NCBI GenBank assembly: GCA_020091685.1
Contig: CM034604.1
Span: forward strand, 5,011,820-5,075,819
Length of the DNA stretch: 64,000 bases
Direction of reading: 5' to 3'
Source of the DNA: Lutjanus erythropterus
Taxonomy: Eukaryota > Chordata > Actinopteri > Lutjaniformes > Lutjanidae
The notes below the pieces were generated by a model. The model was not told the origin of the DNA. It saw nothing but the letters and a program-made list of their open reading frames with translations, and ran no database searches. Positions within the stretch are counted from its first letter, which is position 1. Each line of letters starts with the position of its first letter. The translations under genes were made by a program, and so were the position numbers. Shown one piece after another: positions 21,928 through 32,665 of the stretch.

Positions 21928-22668
21928 TGTGTTTTACATTAGATTCTTTTATATTACAAAGCCAACACCTCTTCATTTCTAAAAGACATGAATAGGCCAA
22001 TGACTGTTGGAAACAGGCAGCACCAGACCTGTAGTATGTTACGTAAGTCTTATGATATTAAACACGTGGCTAACATTGTGAAGTGGTCAGAGTTTAGGTA
22101 GGTTTATGCACCAAAACTACCCTGTTTGATTTGCATTAAAGGGGCAATGTGTAAAATATGGCCACCTGTCAAAGGTAACTCTTAAGAAATAGCAGTTACA
22201 CTAGTGATATTAAGCCCCTAACTGCTTAATGTTCCTTTTGCTGTAACAATCTTTGGCTGTAGCTAGCATCATAGCTTCCATTAACTCAGTTAGCCATGTA
22301 GCTGGTGGCCTTAGCGGACTCAATTCTGGCTGGACCTGCAGCTTGCAGCACGAGGAAAGTGCTTTTGTTTCAACCATGGGAAATGGAACCAGCAGCCTCT
22401 TATAACCCTTTTCCACCAACTTGGAACTGGTTCCAAAAAGTTGATTCTCAGCTGGCTCCAAAATAGTTTTTCCTTGACCTGAGGTGTTAACTGAATTGGG
22501 CTTGTCATATTCTGCAATGCTCTCTGTTGGTGACATATCCTTGATTACAAAAGTTGTGCTCAAAAATGGTGGAAACGTGGGCTGGTCTGCCAGATAGCAC
22601 CAAAGTTCAAAGAATTTTGAACGGAACCAGTTCAAGAACCAGAACTAGTTTGGTGAGTAAGGGGTATC
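21928..22668 (+). repeat. tandem segmental duplication, unit 1
   Basis: Co-linear with 22723-23325: GTGTTTT.CATTAGATTCT, GAATAGGCCA, GTGGCTAA, AAAACTACCCTGTT, CTTTTGCTGTAAC, CCACCAACTTGGAACTGGT, GGGCTTGTCATATTCT, CTCTGTTGGTGA and GAACCAGTTCAAGAA. No functional frame; the 141-codon minus frame at 22210-22635 lies entirely inside the repeat and has no domain. Confidence 0.7.
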
Positions 22669-22722
22669 AGTGAACACATTTGGACGGGGACCGAACTCAG
22701 CCACACAGCGAATACTGTGCAG

Positions 22723-23325
22723 GTGTGTGTTTTGCATTAGATTCTGTTATTAAATTATAAAACCAACGCCTTCTCTCTCCTAAATGACAGAATAGGCCAG
22801 TGACTCCCAAAACAATGTACAGGACTGTTAGAAAGCACCAGCAACAAGTGGCTCTGGATCTCAGTACATCATATAAGTCTTGTGATGCTGGTGGTGGATG
22901 TTGTCATGTGGCTAAAATTGTGAAATGGCTGGAGTTTAGGTAGGGTTAGGGGCCAAAACTACCCTGTTAGATTAAGTAAAATATCAGGGAACATAACCAA
23001 ATTAACTGCCAACTGCTGCTCAGTGTACTCTTTGCTGTAACTGTCTTTGGCTCTTCCATTGGAACCACCAGCGTCTTATACCGTTTTTTCCACCAACTTG
23101 GAACTGGTAAATAAAAGGTCTTCCTTGACCTTAAGTGTGAACTGAAGTGGGCTTGTCATATTCTACAGGTCATTGTTTGTGTTACGCCCTCTGTTGGTGA
23201 TGTATCTTTGATTACAATGGCTCTGCTCAAAGCTAGTGGAAATGGTGGCTGGTCTGCTAAATATCACCAAGAATTCTGAATGGAACCGGTTCAAGAAACA
23301 GAGCTAATTTGGTGATGACAAAGAA
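22723..23325 (+). repeat. tandem segmental duplication, unit 2 (shorter by deletions)
   Basis: Second copy of 21928-22668 in direct orientation, about 55 bp further on. It has several internal deletions, including the AACTCAGTTAGCC segment, and many substitutions, so the duplication is old or the two are independent insertions of one repeat. Confidence 0.7.
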
Positions 23326-23940
23326 TACTGCACAGACAGGGTTTAAGATTGTAAACAGTAAATAGTATTGAGAACAACACATTTGTTTAAATAAATGCAT
23401 TTAAAGTACAACATGTAAAGTGCAAACAGCATATTTGGTAAAAAACCTAAAGCTCTTTTTTTTAATTCAGTTCAGGTGGAACTGTTCTTCTATCTAATCC
23501 TACCTGCTGATGTTTTATAAATGGAATGAATGGCTTGCTGCGCACCAAAGAAAAATCAGGCTCCTCTTTGTAAAGAACAACAAATGAAAAATGTTTCATC
23601 AACTGATACTATCTCTTCAAATCAATATTATGTCAGCAGAGTGAGACTGTTATTAATGTTCTTCATGTGCCGTTGATTAGTTATTTTTCCCCAAACTCCA
23701 GCCTAAAATATGGTACATTGCAAATGACCTGCCACGTCCTTTAGACTGTGTGCACAGGGCCTGGGGAGCACAAATAGAAGCATTTCATCACATGGAGCTG
23801 AGCAGCACACTGAGGGGGAGTGTTTAGTAAATCATCTGGTCAAAGTCAAGGGCACCGTGCACAGGATGGATGGCGTAGAGGTCAGGGAGTTAGCAAAACG
23901 AGATCTCTCCTGACAAGTCGAGCATGGCGGCCATGCAGGT
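23326..23940. other. non-coding intronic DNA
   Basis: No gene or element recognised. Confidence 0.4.
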
Positions 23941-24200
23941 GGCTCCCTCATATGTGCTGAGCTGCGCCGCGACAGGAGTAATCAGCGAAGGCCTTGATGT
24001 GAACACTCATCACAGCTCCTGACAGACAGCGCCGGGCCGACCCCGTTGCCCACCGGGCTCCAGCCTTCATGACTCGCCTAGCCCAGAGGCGGACAGGAAG
24101 CGAGCGGCTGCAGAATCATTTCACAGCGACACTTCTGTGAGCACAGTCGGGCCTACGCTGCTACTGCAGATAGACCTGGAAATGTGGCTCTCGGTGTTGT
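23941..24200. promoter_or_regulatory. candidate regulatory or conserved non-coding element (weak)
   Basis: A locally GC- and CpG-rich, non-repetitive island in AT-rich surroundings (GAGCTGCGCCGCGACAGG, CAGCGCCGGGCCGACCCCG). No coding frame of note. It could be an enhancer, an untranslated exon or unique filler. Confidence 0.22.
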
Positions 24201-25430
24201 CGTGATAACCGCATTTTTAATACTACTTTCACGCGGTTGTGAAAGATTGAAGTCAATATTGAATTTCCCGAACATTCACAGCTTTCACCAGCTCTGTTGT
24301 GTAAGCTGAAATTCATTTCAGCGTGAACTCCGGAGGGTATACAGTCTGCACAGGCAGCACCTGAGTTTGAATAGTAAAGAGGAGAAGAAAAAGTGGCAGA
24401 ACTGAAATATACAGAAGCTCAGTTTGTCTGACAGTGCACTGCAGCAGTCAATGCAGAATTCATCTGAAAATAAGTCAAACGGGTGAAAAATGGGAGCAGC
24501 ATCAGTGAACCTCACGGAGGAGGATTCCAGCACACCTGCACTGCCTGATTAAACTGTTACCAGCAGATCAATAAGGACACAAAACTACTACCAACAGCCT
24601 GTGCAAAGGGAGCTGCAAAAGATAAGTGCTCCACTATGTCTAACTGATTTCTTTGCTTGATTTAGTATTGTGGCAGTTTGTATTAAACTTTGAGTAGGTA
24701 TCACAGGCTGATCTCTGAGATTGCGCCGACAGTACAGAGGATTTAATGCAGCATTTCATTCAAAGTTGGAGGATGCCAGACATATTCAGTTGATAAATTG
24801 TATCAGAGTTCAGCTCAGAGAAACTGTGAGCACAATTCCTTTTCTAAATACGCTGTTCCACATGCAACAGCTAGTTCTCTCAGACTGCTAAAAAGTTTCT
24901 TGCAGTCGGCAAAGCCCACTGCAAACCTATGCAAAACCTCCCACCTCTCTGTCTGCTGCTTCATGTCACTCCTCTAAGCCCCTCCAAACAAACCCACGAG
25001 TTTGAATGGCAACAAAATGAGTCAGTTGCCCTGCAAAATCTCAAGCTTCTTAGGAACCAATCTGCACAGCTTGAGCCTCGCCAAGACTCCAGTTCTTCTT
25101 GCTGTGACTTCTCAAAGATGTGCAACTTGAAAGAGCTCAAAGGTCAGTGACCATAGTCTGTGAAGCACCAGAGAAAGAAGGACAACACATGTCCAACACC
25201 AAAATCAACTTGGCTAAGGTTATGGAAAAGTCATGACCAATATTCAACCTCATTTTCTTGCATCAAAGACAAATGATCTGTAGGTTTTGTTGTGCTATAA
25301 CATAACATCTTCAGCATCTTCCTGACTTTACAACCAGAAGGATTTACCTTTTTGTAAAAATGGTCCAACACTTGGTCAACCAACCGATGCTGTCATTTTT
25401 TTGGTGAGGACCGTCTCAGATGAGCCATAT
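24201..25430. other. non-coding intronic DNA
   Basis: No gene or complete element recognised. Confidence 0.4.
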
Positions 25431-26110
25431 TTGCAGTACTAGAGTTGTAGATTCAAGTCACATTAATTGGACTGGAGTCAGCTCCAAATTTGATGACTTT
25501 AGCCTCAACTTGGCTAAATCAGAAAAAACTTGCAGCTCGACTTGAACTTTAACACCAATGGCTTGTTGCCTCACCTTGACTTGAAAATACTTGTTACCTT
25601 CTCCCAAGTCAAAAGATTAAAAAGTGTGTTCTTTAAAAAGTGCAAAAGTGCATTTCCTGACTCAACTAAAGTGAATTCTGTTAATTATCAGCAAGTCAAC
25701 ACTGAGCAGATCCACTTTGTTTGCACCAATCCAACAGCATCCAATCAAGCTGCATGACAGAACCATGAATAACTAATGTTACGTTACCGAGCTCCAGTTG
25801 GAAAAAGGAATACCAATGATCATTTTGTTCAAGGACATAAACTCTGAGGTTTGTGGGTTGAAAAATTACAGATGGCAACAACTTCCAGCTTCATTTAACA
25901 TTTGAAGCTGCACAAAGAACAGTAAGTCGAGACACTTAAAATGGCTTTACATTTGATGACGGGCAGACTATGATTTGTTTAGGACTCGAAACACAAAATT
26001 TAGGAAATGGGACTTGAGTCAAAAATTGCCTGTCTTGTCTTCTGGCTTGAGTGCAAAGATTTGAGAGTTGTTGCAACTTGCAGAACAATGACCTGGTCTC
26101 ACTTCTGTCC
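25431..26110. repeat. ACTTG/CAAGT-rich dispersed repeat
   Basis: Many GACTTGA, CAACTTG and CAAGTC words on both strands (for example GGGACTTGAGTCAAAAATTG near 26008). This style is typical of a widespread fish hAT-like MITE, here badly decayed. Ends and TSD were not resolved. Confidence 0.4.
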
Positions 26111-26199
26111 AGTACCACAAGTGTGCAAGTCAAATCCATCAACATGGACAATACTAAAAGTACACTTAGTCACAGTAAGTCACACAGCGTAGATTTATG

Positions 26200-26790
26200 A
26201 TTTGAATGTTTAAGTGTTTGATCCCTGGCAGGTTGCAATTAGCTCATACACAAGTCATTAGCAGGCAGGGGAGGGTGAGAGTTGTTCTGGAACTCAGTGG
26301 GAGGATGTATTTATGTACCTTTGTAAACCTGATGAGCACCGAGCTTCAACATGAATGTGCACCAGAGAGTTGTTCATTCATTTTTAGCAAATGCTTCTGT
26401 ACTCATCCCAAACCCATTGAAGATAAAAGCCCTTCAGGCTCCCTCACAGTACGGTTTCTCTTTTTGCCCACACGACAGGACCAGCATGTTGCTGTTCTAC
26501 ATCGTGTGCAATACGCTAATGAGAAATAATGATTCCGACATCGGTGGATAATGTGCCTCCCTGTTCTATCACTGCTCGAACAAGACTCCTTCTCATTAGT
26601 GCACAGCTGATGGTGGGAGGTTTCCCTGTTGGTTTATTATTCCTCTTCCCTATCACAGATAGCATGTCGCCTTTTCTCTGACTCCTGCAGGTTTGTAATT
26701 GGTGTCTACCAGGGCAGGAATTATACCATGGGCAAAAAGCAAGTGCCATGAATGTCCTGAAGTGTGGCCGTAATGGCCCTTCTAAAATTA
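26200..26790. promoter_or_regulatory. candidate conserved non-coding element(s)
   Basis: Long non-repetitive segment with clustered homeodomain-type cores (CGCTAATGAGAAATAATGAT near 26514, TTCTCATTAGTGCACAGCTG near 26590) and an E-box CAGCTG. Frames of 94-107 codons occur on both strands but none has a domain. Conservation is untested. Confidence 0.28.
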
Positions 26791-27162
26791 ACTTTGGCAT
26801 GCCCTGGCTGTTGTGCCCTTAAAAGAAAGTTGCAGATTTCCTCATTTAAAGCTACAGATGATACAGCAAATTACAAACAACAAACAAACTCCCTGGCAAC
26901 GGCAAGATTTTTCCTACTCCCTCAAATATATGTGCAAACATTAACATTAACTTGCAAGCTAACATTGGGGAACAACTTTATGTGATAAGCACAAGCAACA
27001 AAATGCTGTACAGTGTAGGATTAACACATATATTTTAAATCTTACCAGGATATTGCTGTATGAGTTACACAGAGTTAACTTGTGACATTTTTCTAGTTTA
27101 CCAAACCTGGAAAATATTTTGGTAGCAGCTTCCCAAATACAATCACTAACACGACAGATGGC
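26791..27162. other. non-coding intronic DNA
   Basis: Nothing recognised. Confidence 0.35.
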
Positions 27163-27275
27163 GAATTAACAGTGTTATGACTCGACATTTAATTCAGTGT
27201 TGGGTGACCAGACGTCCCTGGTGGCTTGTCCCCAGCTGGAGCTGCCAGAGGGCAGACACCAGAGAGTTCATTAAC
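27163..27275 (+). repeat. direct repeat R11, left copy
   Basis: Matches 27976-28107: AACAGTGTTATGACTC, TTCAGTGT, GGGTGACCAGACGTCC, GTGGCTTGTCCCCAG, TGGAGCTG and CAGAGGGCAGACACCAG. The right copy carries about 28 bp more. The two copies bracket a LINE relic and a hairpin. Confidence 0.65.
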
Positions 27276-27284
27276 AGTTACAAA

Positions 27285-27685
27285 AGGTAACCAAACTCCT
27301 TGGAATAATATTAGACAGTGAATTGAAGTGGTCAGAGCAAATAAAGAAAATTGTTGCAGTCATGGGTCGAAGAAGTCAAAGTTACCGAGAGATGTGCTAG
27401 CTTTTTAGCCCAAGAAAACATTGGTTTTTACTCATCTCGATTACTGTCCAGTAGTGTGGTCAAGTATGTCAAATAAAGACTTTGACAAACTACAGTTAGT
27501 TCTGAAATGAACTCTGAACAATTATATGATATATTGTTATATAGTATGGTCATAATTTTAATACAAGGTATGCATTAAGAGGTTGTTTCTCACTTCCTGT
27601 CTCAAAAGAAAGGAAGGGAATGAAATTATGGAATGATTTGCCATCCGAAATTACACACTTATAAGTAAAAGTAAAGAAAGAAATA
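27285..27685 (+). pseudogene. LINE ORF2 relic (post-RT region), frame-broken
   Basis: The plus-strand reading gives KLLGIILDSELKWSEQI followed, after stops and shifts, by pieces of the 'SHLDYC' and 'WNDLPSEI' type blocks of LINE ORF2 C-terminal regions. It is non-functional. About 400 bp remain. Confidence 0.65.
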
Positions 27686-27751
27686 TTTAATGGCATAGAG
27701 CACCAGCCCCTCTTTCAAATAGGACACGTTTTACTACATATTATTGGACTA

Positions 27752-27805
27752 GTGACCAGGAAAGGTCGTCCTTAATGATCAGTAAGGAGGACCTTTCCTG
27801 GTCAC
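27752..27805. repeat. hairpin: 23-bp inverted repeat with 8-nt loop
   Basis: Left arm 27752-27774 (GTGACCAGGAAAGGTCGTCC...) pairs with 27783-27805 with one mismatch around the loop ATGATCAG. Confidence 0.85.
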
Positions 27806-27975
27806 GTGTCATTTTCTTTTCACTTTATTTTTCCATTTCCAATTTTTAGTGCTATTAGTATACGTTGAGCAGAATGAAACAGCTTACGGACTATTTTTTG
27901 ATATGATGTAGGAATGTCATGCCGTTATTCTAGTTGTTGGTAGTTTTTTAAATTTTAAAATAATAAATAAATAAA

Positions 27976-28107
27976 TAAACAGTATTATGACTCAAATTTC
28001 AATTCAGTGTAGGGTGACCAGATGTCCAGGTTTTCCAGGAGCAGTCCCCAGTTTTTGGTGGCTTGTCCCCAGTTGGAGCTGTCAGAGGGCAGACACCAGG
28101 GAAGCAA
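27976..28107 (+). repeat. direct repeat R11, right copy
   Basis: Fuller copy of 27163-27275, including AGGTTTTCCAGGAGCAGTCC that is missing on the left. Confidence 0.65.
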
Positions 28108-28619
28108 GAGTAGAAGAAAAGGAGAGAACTGTTTTTGTTAAGACAGTGAAGCACAACGAATGATAACCCTCATCTAGTATTTTGGTTTAGTTTCTGTTTC
28201 AAGCTAGTGATTCAAAAGGATCCAGATTTGATTTAATGCTGTCCAACCCCAGTATATACAAAAGAGCCATCCTGTTTTCTTTTGATTCTGGTTTTCTGAT
28301 GAAGGTCCGAGATCACAAGACTGAATGCACTAAAATTCAATCAGTGAAAGTTGTCATAAGCATTTAAGCCAATTACATCAGACCAAACAGCAGATTTTTG
28401 ATCCAGTAAAGCTCATATGGTGACTCACTATTTCTTATCATCTCTTCTTTTAACAGTTAAGACCCTCTCAACATTCAAAGGCATCAAATCACAGGGAAAA
28501 ACCAGCTGTCTAGACATAATGTGCTGTATATGCAACACCACAGATCTCATTACAACAAGGACAGTGATGTAATGGAAAGAAACTCAGCCCTGGGTTTATC
28601 CGCTGGACTCGCATCCGCT
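28108..28619. other. non-coding intronic DNA
   Basis: Nothing recognised. Confidence 0.35.
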
Positions 28620-28800
28620 CGCAACCAACCACTTTAAAATGCCAAAGTCACACAATGACACAAACAAACGAACCGATCAAGGCCAGCAACTAAAATAAAC
28701 ATTTTTTTAAATGGAGTCTGGTGGCTTTGAGCAGTGCAATTTATTTGCTGTTTCTGGTTAAATAAAAATGATCTTATTCTTTAACAAAAAGGTTGATCTC
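28620..28800 (+). repeat. dispersed repeat R8, copy a
   Basis: Shares CCAAAGTCACACAATGACAC, AAAC.AACAAAC, GGCCAGCAACT and GTCTGGTGGCT with 36090-36290 in the same direction. Confidence 0.5.
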
Positions 28801-28809
28801 TAAAACTTA

Positions 28810-28985
28810 GAATAACAATCTGAGCCTGTCAGTGGCAGATCAAGCACTTTTACTGGATGCACTTTGATGGTTGCAGTTGTCTTGAAGGAATACTGGCTGA
28901 AATAATTTACTGGACCAGTTTCCAGAGCTTTTGTACCTATTAGTCCTTTCGACACCAAAATATGTAAAACATGGCCCAGGTTTAA
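28810..28985 (+). repeat. dispersed repeat R7, copy b
   Basis: Partner of 16455-16690 through AACAATCTGAGCCTGTCAGT, ATTAGTCC and the CACCAAAATATG end. Confidence 0.5.
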
Positions 28986-29455
28986 ACATACACTATCCGT
29001 TGGTGGAAAGTAACCGAATATCAGGGGTGGAACAGTTCATCATTGGTCGGTGGTCCACATGGATCAACCTCCAGGGTTCAGTTCAGTCCGCATATGATCC
29101 ATGGACTAAATGAAACCGTTATAGCATGAAACTTAAAGTAATAAAGTAATAGTTGCGGTTGCAGTGAAAAGACAGATGCTGCTGTGTTTTACTTTGCAGT
29201 GTATCTCTGTGAATCTAAAAAAAAAGGCTGTCTCATCACCTCTATCAAGTGAAATCCCAACCTTGACTTCACTGGTGTTATTGTGAAACTAGGCACGCTG
29301 TTTTCATAGAAACAGATCATATGATTGTGATATTTATTGCAACATTGGCAATATCTCCTGTCTTAACTTCCACACACAGCTCTGCTCAGCTCACCGGAGC
29401 AGCTCTGTGTCAACATAATTTTCTGTATAACCGTGTCTGTATAATTATCTATTCA
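28986..29455. other. non-coding intronic DNA
   Basis: Nothing recognised. Confidence 0.35.
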
Positions 29456-30409
29456 ATCAATCAATCAGACTTTATTTGTATAGCACATTTCATACAAACA
29501 AAATGCCACACGAAGTTCATATGGGTTCATATGATAAAAGTAAATCTGAAAAATAGGTGGAACTAAGATCATTACAAGGTTTATAAACCAAAAAAAAAAA
29601 ATCTTAAAATCAATTCTGAAGCACACAGGAAGCCAGTGCAGAGACTTAGACAAAATTGGTGTAATGTGTCCTGTCTTTCTGTTCCTCATCAGCACACAAG
29701 CAGTTGAGTTTTGTAATAACTGCAACTGAGCAATGTTTTTCTTGCATTTGAATCAAAGATAACCCCAAGTTTTTTATGTGATGGCAGGGTTTTAGTGTCA
29801 GCGCTTGCAGTTTGGAGTATTTGGAGCAATTTGGACCAATTGTCATGGTTTGAGTTTTCTTGGTTATTATATTCCTGTTTTATTTTATAGTTCTGATCTT
29901 CCCTCATGTGTTTTGTCTTCACTTCCTGTCTTTGTCCTTTTCCCACTCTTTCTGATTGCCATTTGTTTCACCTGTCCTGTCTACCTGTGTCTTATTAGTT
30001 CTTTGTCTATTTAGTCCCTGTGTTTCTCTGTTTCTTTGTCAGTTCGTTGTTGCCCATGCGTGCCATCCTGCCGTCTCCTGTTTTGCCCTCCTTTGTTTAG
30101 ACCTTGTATAATTTTCCCTAGGCCGTTTTTTACTGACCTTTGTTTCCTTTATTAAATACTTTTAAACTGGTTCTCCCTTGTGGTCTGCATTTTAGGTCCT
30201 CCACCTTGTTTACTTTTGACACACACATAACACCAATATTTTAAGACCTCAGTTTTGTCCTGGTTGAGCTGTAGAAAGTTTTCTGCCATCCAAAACTTTA
30301 TATCTAAAATGCAGTTAAAAAGGGCATCAACTGGGCCTGAGTCCTCAGGAGAAAACTGAACACTGAAGGACACCACAATCCATTTTATAGCTTTTTGATG
30401 ATCATTCAT
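29456..30409 (-). pseudogene. L2-like LINE relic, split by a solo LTR
   Basis: Read on the minus strand, conserved ORF2 blocks appear in proper order: DIKFWMAENFLQLNQDKTEV (about 30270), KKLGVIFDSN (about 29755), and SLHWLPVCFRIDFKI (about 29620). The element ends in the typical 3' tail complementary to CAATCAATCAATCAGACTTT, near 29456. Parts between blocks are deleted or frame-shifted. The LTR at 29841-30232 interrupts it between the first two blocks. Confidence 0.8.
29841..30232 (+). mobile_element. solo LTR, 392 bp, inserted in the L2 relic, 5-bp TSD CCAAT
   Basis: Starts TGTCATGG and ends ACATAACA. CCAAT occurs directly before (29836-29840) and after (30233-30237). A TATA-like CTATTTAG lies near 30008 and a variant poly(A) signal ATTAAA at 30151, both fitting plus orientation. 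On removing it, the LINE reading resumes. No gag/pol remains. Related in style to 48513-48860. Confidence 0.82.
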
Positions 30410-31389
30410 CCATGGATACTAAAATTCTCAGTAGTATGATCTGACCTGAGAGTTTTGTGATCCATTGCACCCCTATCAAGTCCAAATTGGAGATACTAGT
30501 GCAACTTCTTAAGCTACAAAAACTCTTTAAAAATCCTGTTGGATCAGCTGGAAAATGCATTGTCACAAAACTGACAACAGGCTGTTTTTCTGACACATGA
30601 AAAGCTGACTTTTTAGAGATGCAGGATTCTCACAGGACAGCCACACTACAAACACTTGATGATCTTATAGACCATGATGCATTGCTGTAGGTTAATCTAG
30701 CCCACAGTGTATAAAGTAGCTCAAATGAGCTCAACCTTAAACATCTGCAGCAGTAAAATGCATCATACACATTAATGTAGCAGCAATATTACACTGGACA
30801 TAACAGTAAAAGTGGGGCAATTACTGAAGTACATTTAGCTGATTATACTTAGATATTTTTACTTAAGTATGGTTTTCAATGCAGGACTTTTCCTTGAAGG
30901 GATCAGGATGAAGTAAACTATTAGTTTTATTTCCCGAATTCACAGTTAGTTTATATGCAGCACTGAGCAGGATGAAGAGAGGGGAACATAATCGGCTTCT
31001 ATTTAATATAGATATATAATATTGAAGGGACAAGTGCATATGCCATATGTAAGTTCTGGACATGTTGAATTAATGGCTCATATTGCCTTGGGTATGGTAG
31101 TTTTTCTTGCCCAGCCATTTCCCGTTACCCTGTTCTACCCTAATGATCAAATGTATCCCTGAGTTTCCACTACTGCTGAAGGAGAGAGTTGAAGTGTCAC
31201 ATGATTAATGCTGTTTTGGGGGCTTTTCCGCACCAATGAATAAAACACTGCACCTCATGGCATTCTAACAGTCTTTAAACCATAAATACTACACTAAATC
31301 TCTGCTATCTGCTTCAATTCAGCAGTTAAAGAATATAAAAGCTACTGTACTACAGAGGTTAGATGACACTTTTATATACTTTATTTTCT
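30410..31389. other. non-coding intronic DNA
   Basis: No gene recognised. 30830-30890 holds a 'CTGAAGTACATTTAG...TTTTTACTTAAGTA' fish MITE-tail remnant. Confidence 0.4.
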
Positions 31390-31800
31390 GTATATTCGGC
31401 TGCGATGAGGATTTGGGCTGCGGAGGATTCAGCTCAGATGTGACAATCAGACTTATCACATCCACAGCCGTGAGATTTGGGTGTAAGTCTGCGTGTTGAG
31501 ACGTTTGTCTGCAGGAGAGCAGCTACAGAAGCAGGATCAGGGGCCTGATATTTCATCTAATCTGCGAGACATGGCAGACTACCTCCTATTAGCATTCTGC
31601 CGCCGCTGGGTTTTGTGAACAGCTCTAAGTAGCTTTCGGGCAGAAATCTGCCTATCGTCTTCAGAAGGCTGCCGAGTCTGCAAGATGTTAAAATGAGTTT
31701 GCACTTCAGCGGATGAATGTAGGGCGCAGAGCTTAATAGAGGCGGTTAGGTTGTTAGCCCGAGAAGGCGTGACCTCTGGAGAGGAGCTGGAGTTCAGGTG
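31390..31800. promoter_or_regulatory. candidate conserved non-coding element (weak)
   Basis: Non-repetitive, GC-moderate stretch without coding frames, including CTATTAGCATTCTGCCGCCG. It contrasts with repeat-derived neighbours. No motif proves function. Confidence 0.22.
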
Positions 31801-32089
31801 ACTCCAGGCCGAAGTTTAGAGAAGAGGTTAGATAAGGGAAGACTGACAGGTCTGCTGGGTTTGTGCTGCGAGGATGACTGCTGGGTAACATATGTTTTAA
31901 ACTTAGAAAAATAGGTGTTAGAAACTAAGGTTATATGCTGATACATGTACTCTAGGGTCTAGCATCCCAAATATCTTCAAACACTGTTGGGTTGAGACAT
32001 CTTCATACCAAACAAGACAAATAAATTGATTGCCAGTGGTTCCCAAAAGGATGTAGAAGACCATTAGAGAGTACCAGCAAGAGCACAAG
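31801..32089. other. non-coding intronic DNA
   Basis: Nothing recognised. Confidence 0.3.
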
Positions 32090-32400
32090 ACCCTAACTAT
32101 GTGGTTAACGGTCACAGTTTGGTTAGTTTTGGCACAAAAACTACTTTTGTTAGGATTAGGGAAAGATCATGGTCTGGATTTAAATAAGCATATTATGTTA
32201 AATAAGTCATGTGACATAAGTCACGTGTGATTAAACATGTTAACACTGTAAAACTGTTGCACTTTGCTTAGGTTTAGGAAAATGTGTTTTGGGTTAAATT
32301 AAGTTCATTGTGTTGTGTTGTGTTGCATTAATTAGTTAGTGGCTTAAAACTTTAAATAAGTCAATGTTGACTCTAGGTTTTACATGAGACACCCGCCCCG
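32090..32400 (+). repeat. dispersed repeat R9 ('GTTAGGTTTAGG...AAAAGATC' type), diverged single copy
   Basis: Contains GGTCACAGTTTGGTTAG, GGCACAAAAACTAC and GGGAAAGATCATGG, matching units of the tandem array at 50021-50470 and the diverged copy near 49010-49330. Confidence 0.55.
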
Positions 32401-32539
32401 GTCTCCTGGGTGATAGCTCTGTGTTTTTTTGACTCATCCATCTATATAACACCTCCTCCATTATGCAGACTTTCTAGCTCTCTGAACTATGTCACCTGAT
32501 TTAGACCGCATATTTAACATAATACTGTAACATAGTACC

Positions 32540-32665
32540 GCTCTTGCCACTTTTGCCTCACAGCAAGAAGGTTGTGGGTGCAGATCACTGTCTGGAAATG
32601 TCCATTCTGTGTGGAGTTTCTGCTCGTGGTTTCCCGCAACATCAAAAACATGTATGCTAAGTCAA
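32540..32665 (+). repeat. tRNA-like fish SINE remnant
   Basis: TTTTGCCTCACAGCAAGAAG, then GGTTGTGGGTGCAGATC (degenerate B-box position) and TTCTGTGTGGAGTTTC follow the order of the abundant fish SINE-like sequence. Heavily mutated and truncated. Confidence 0.6.

Noticed and set aside
22210..22635. 141-codon minus frame
   Set aside because: Lies wholly in a duplicated repeat; the other copy does not keep the frame.
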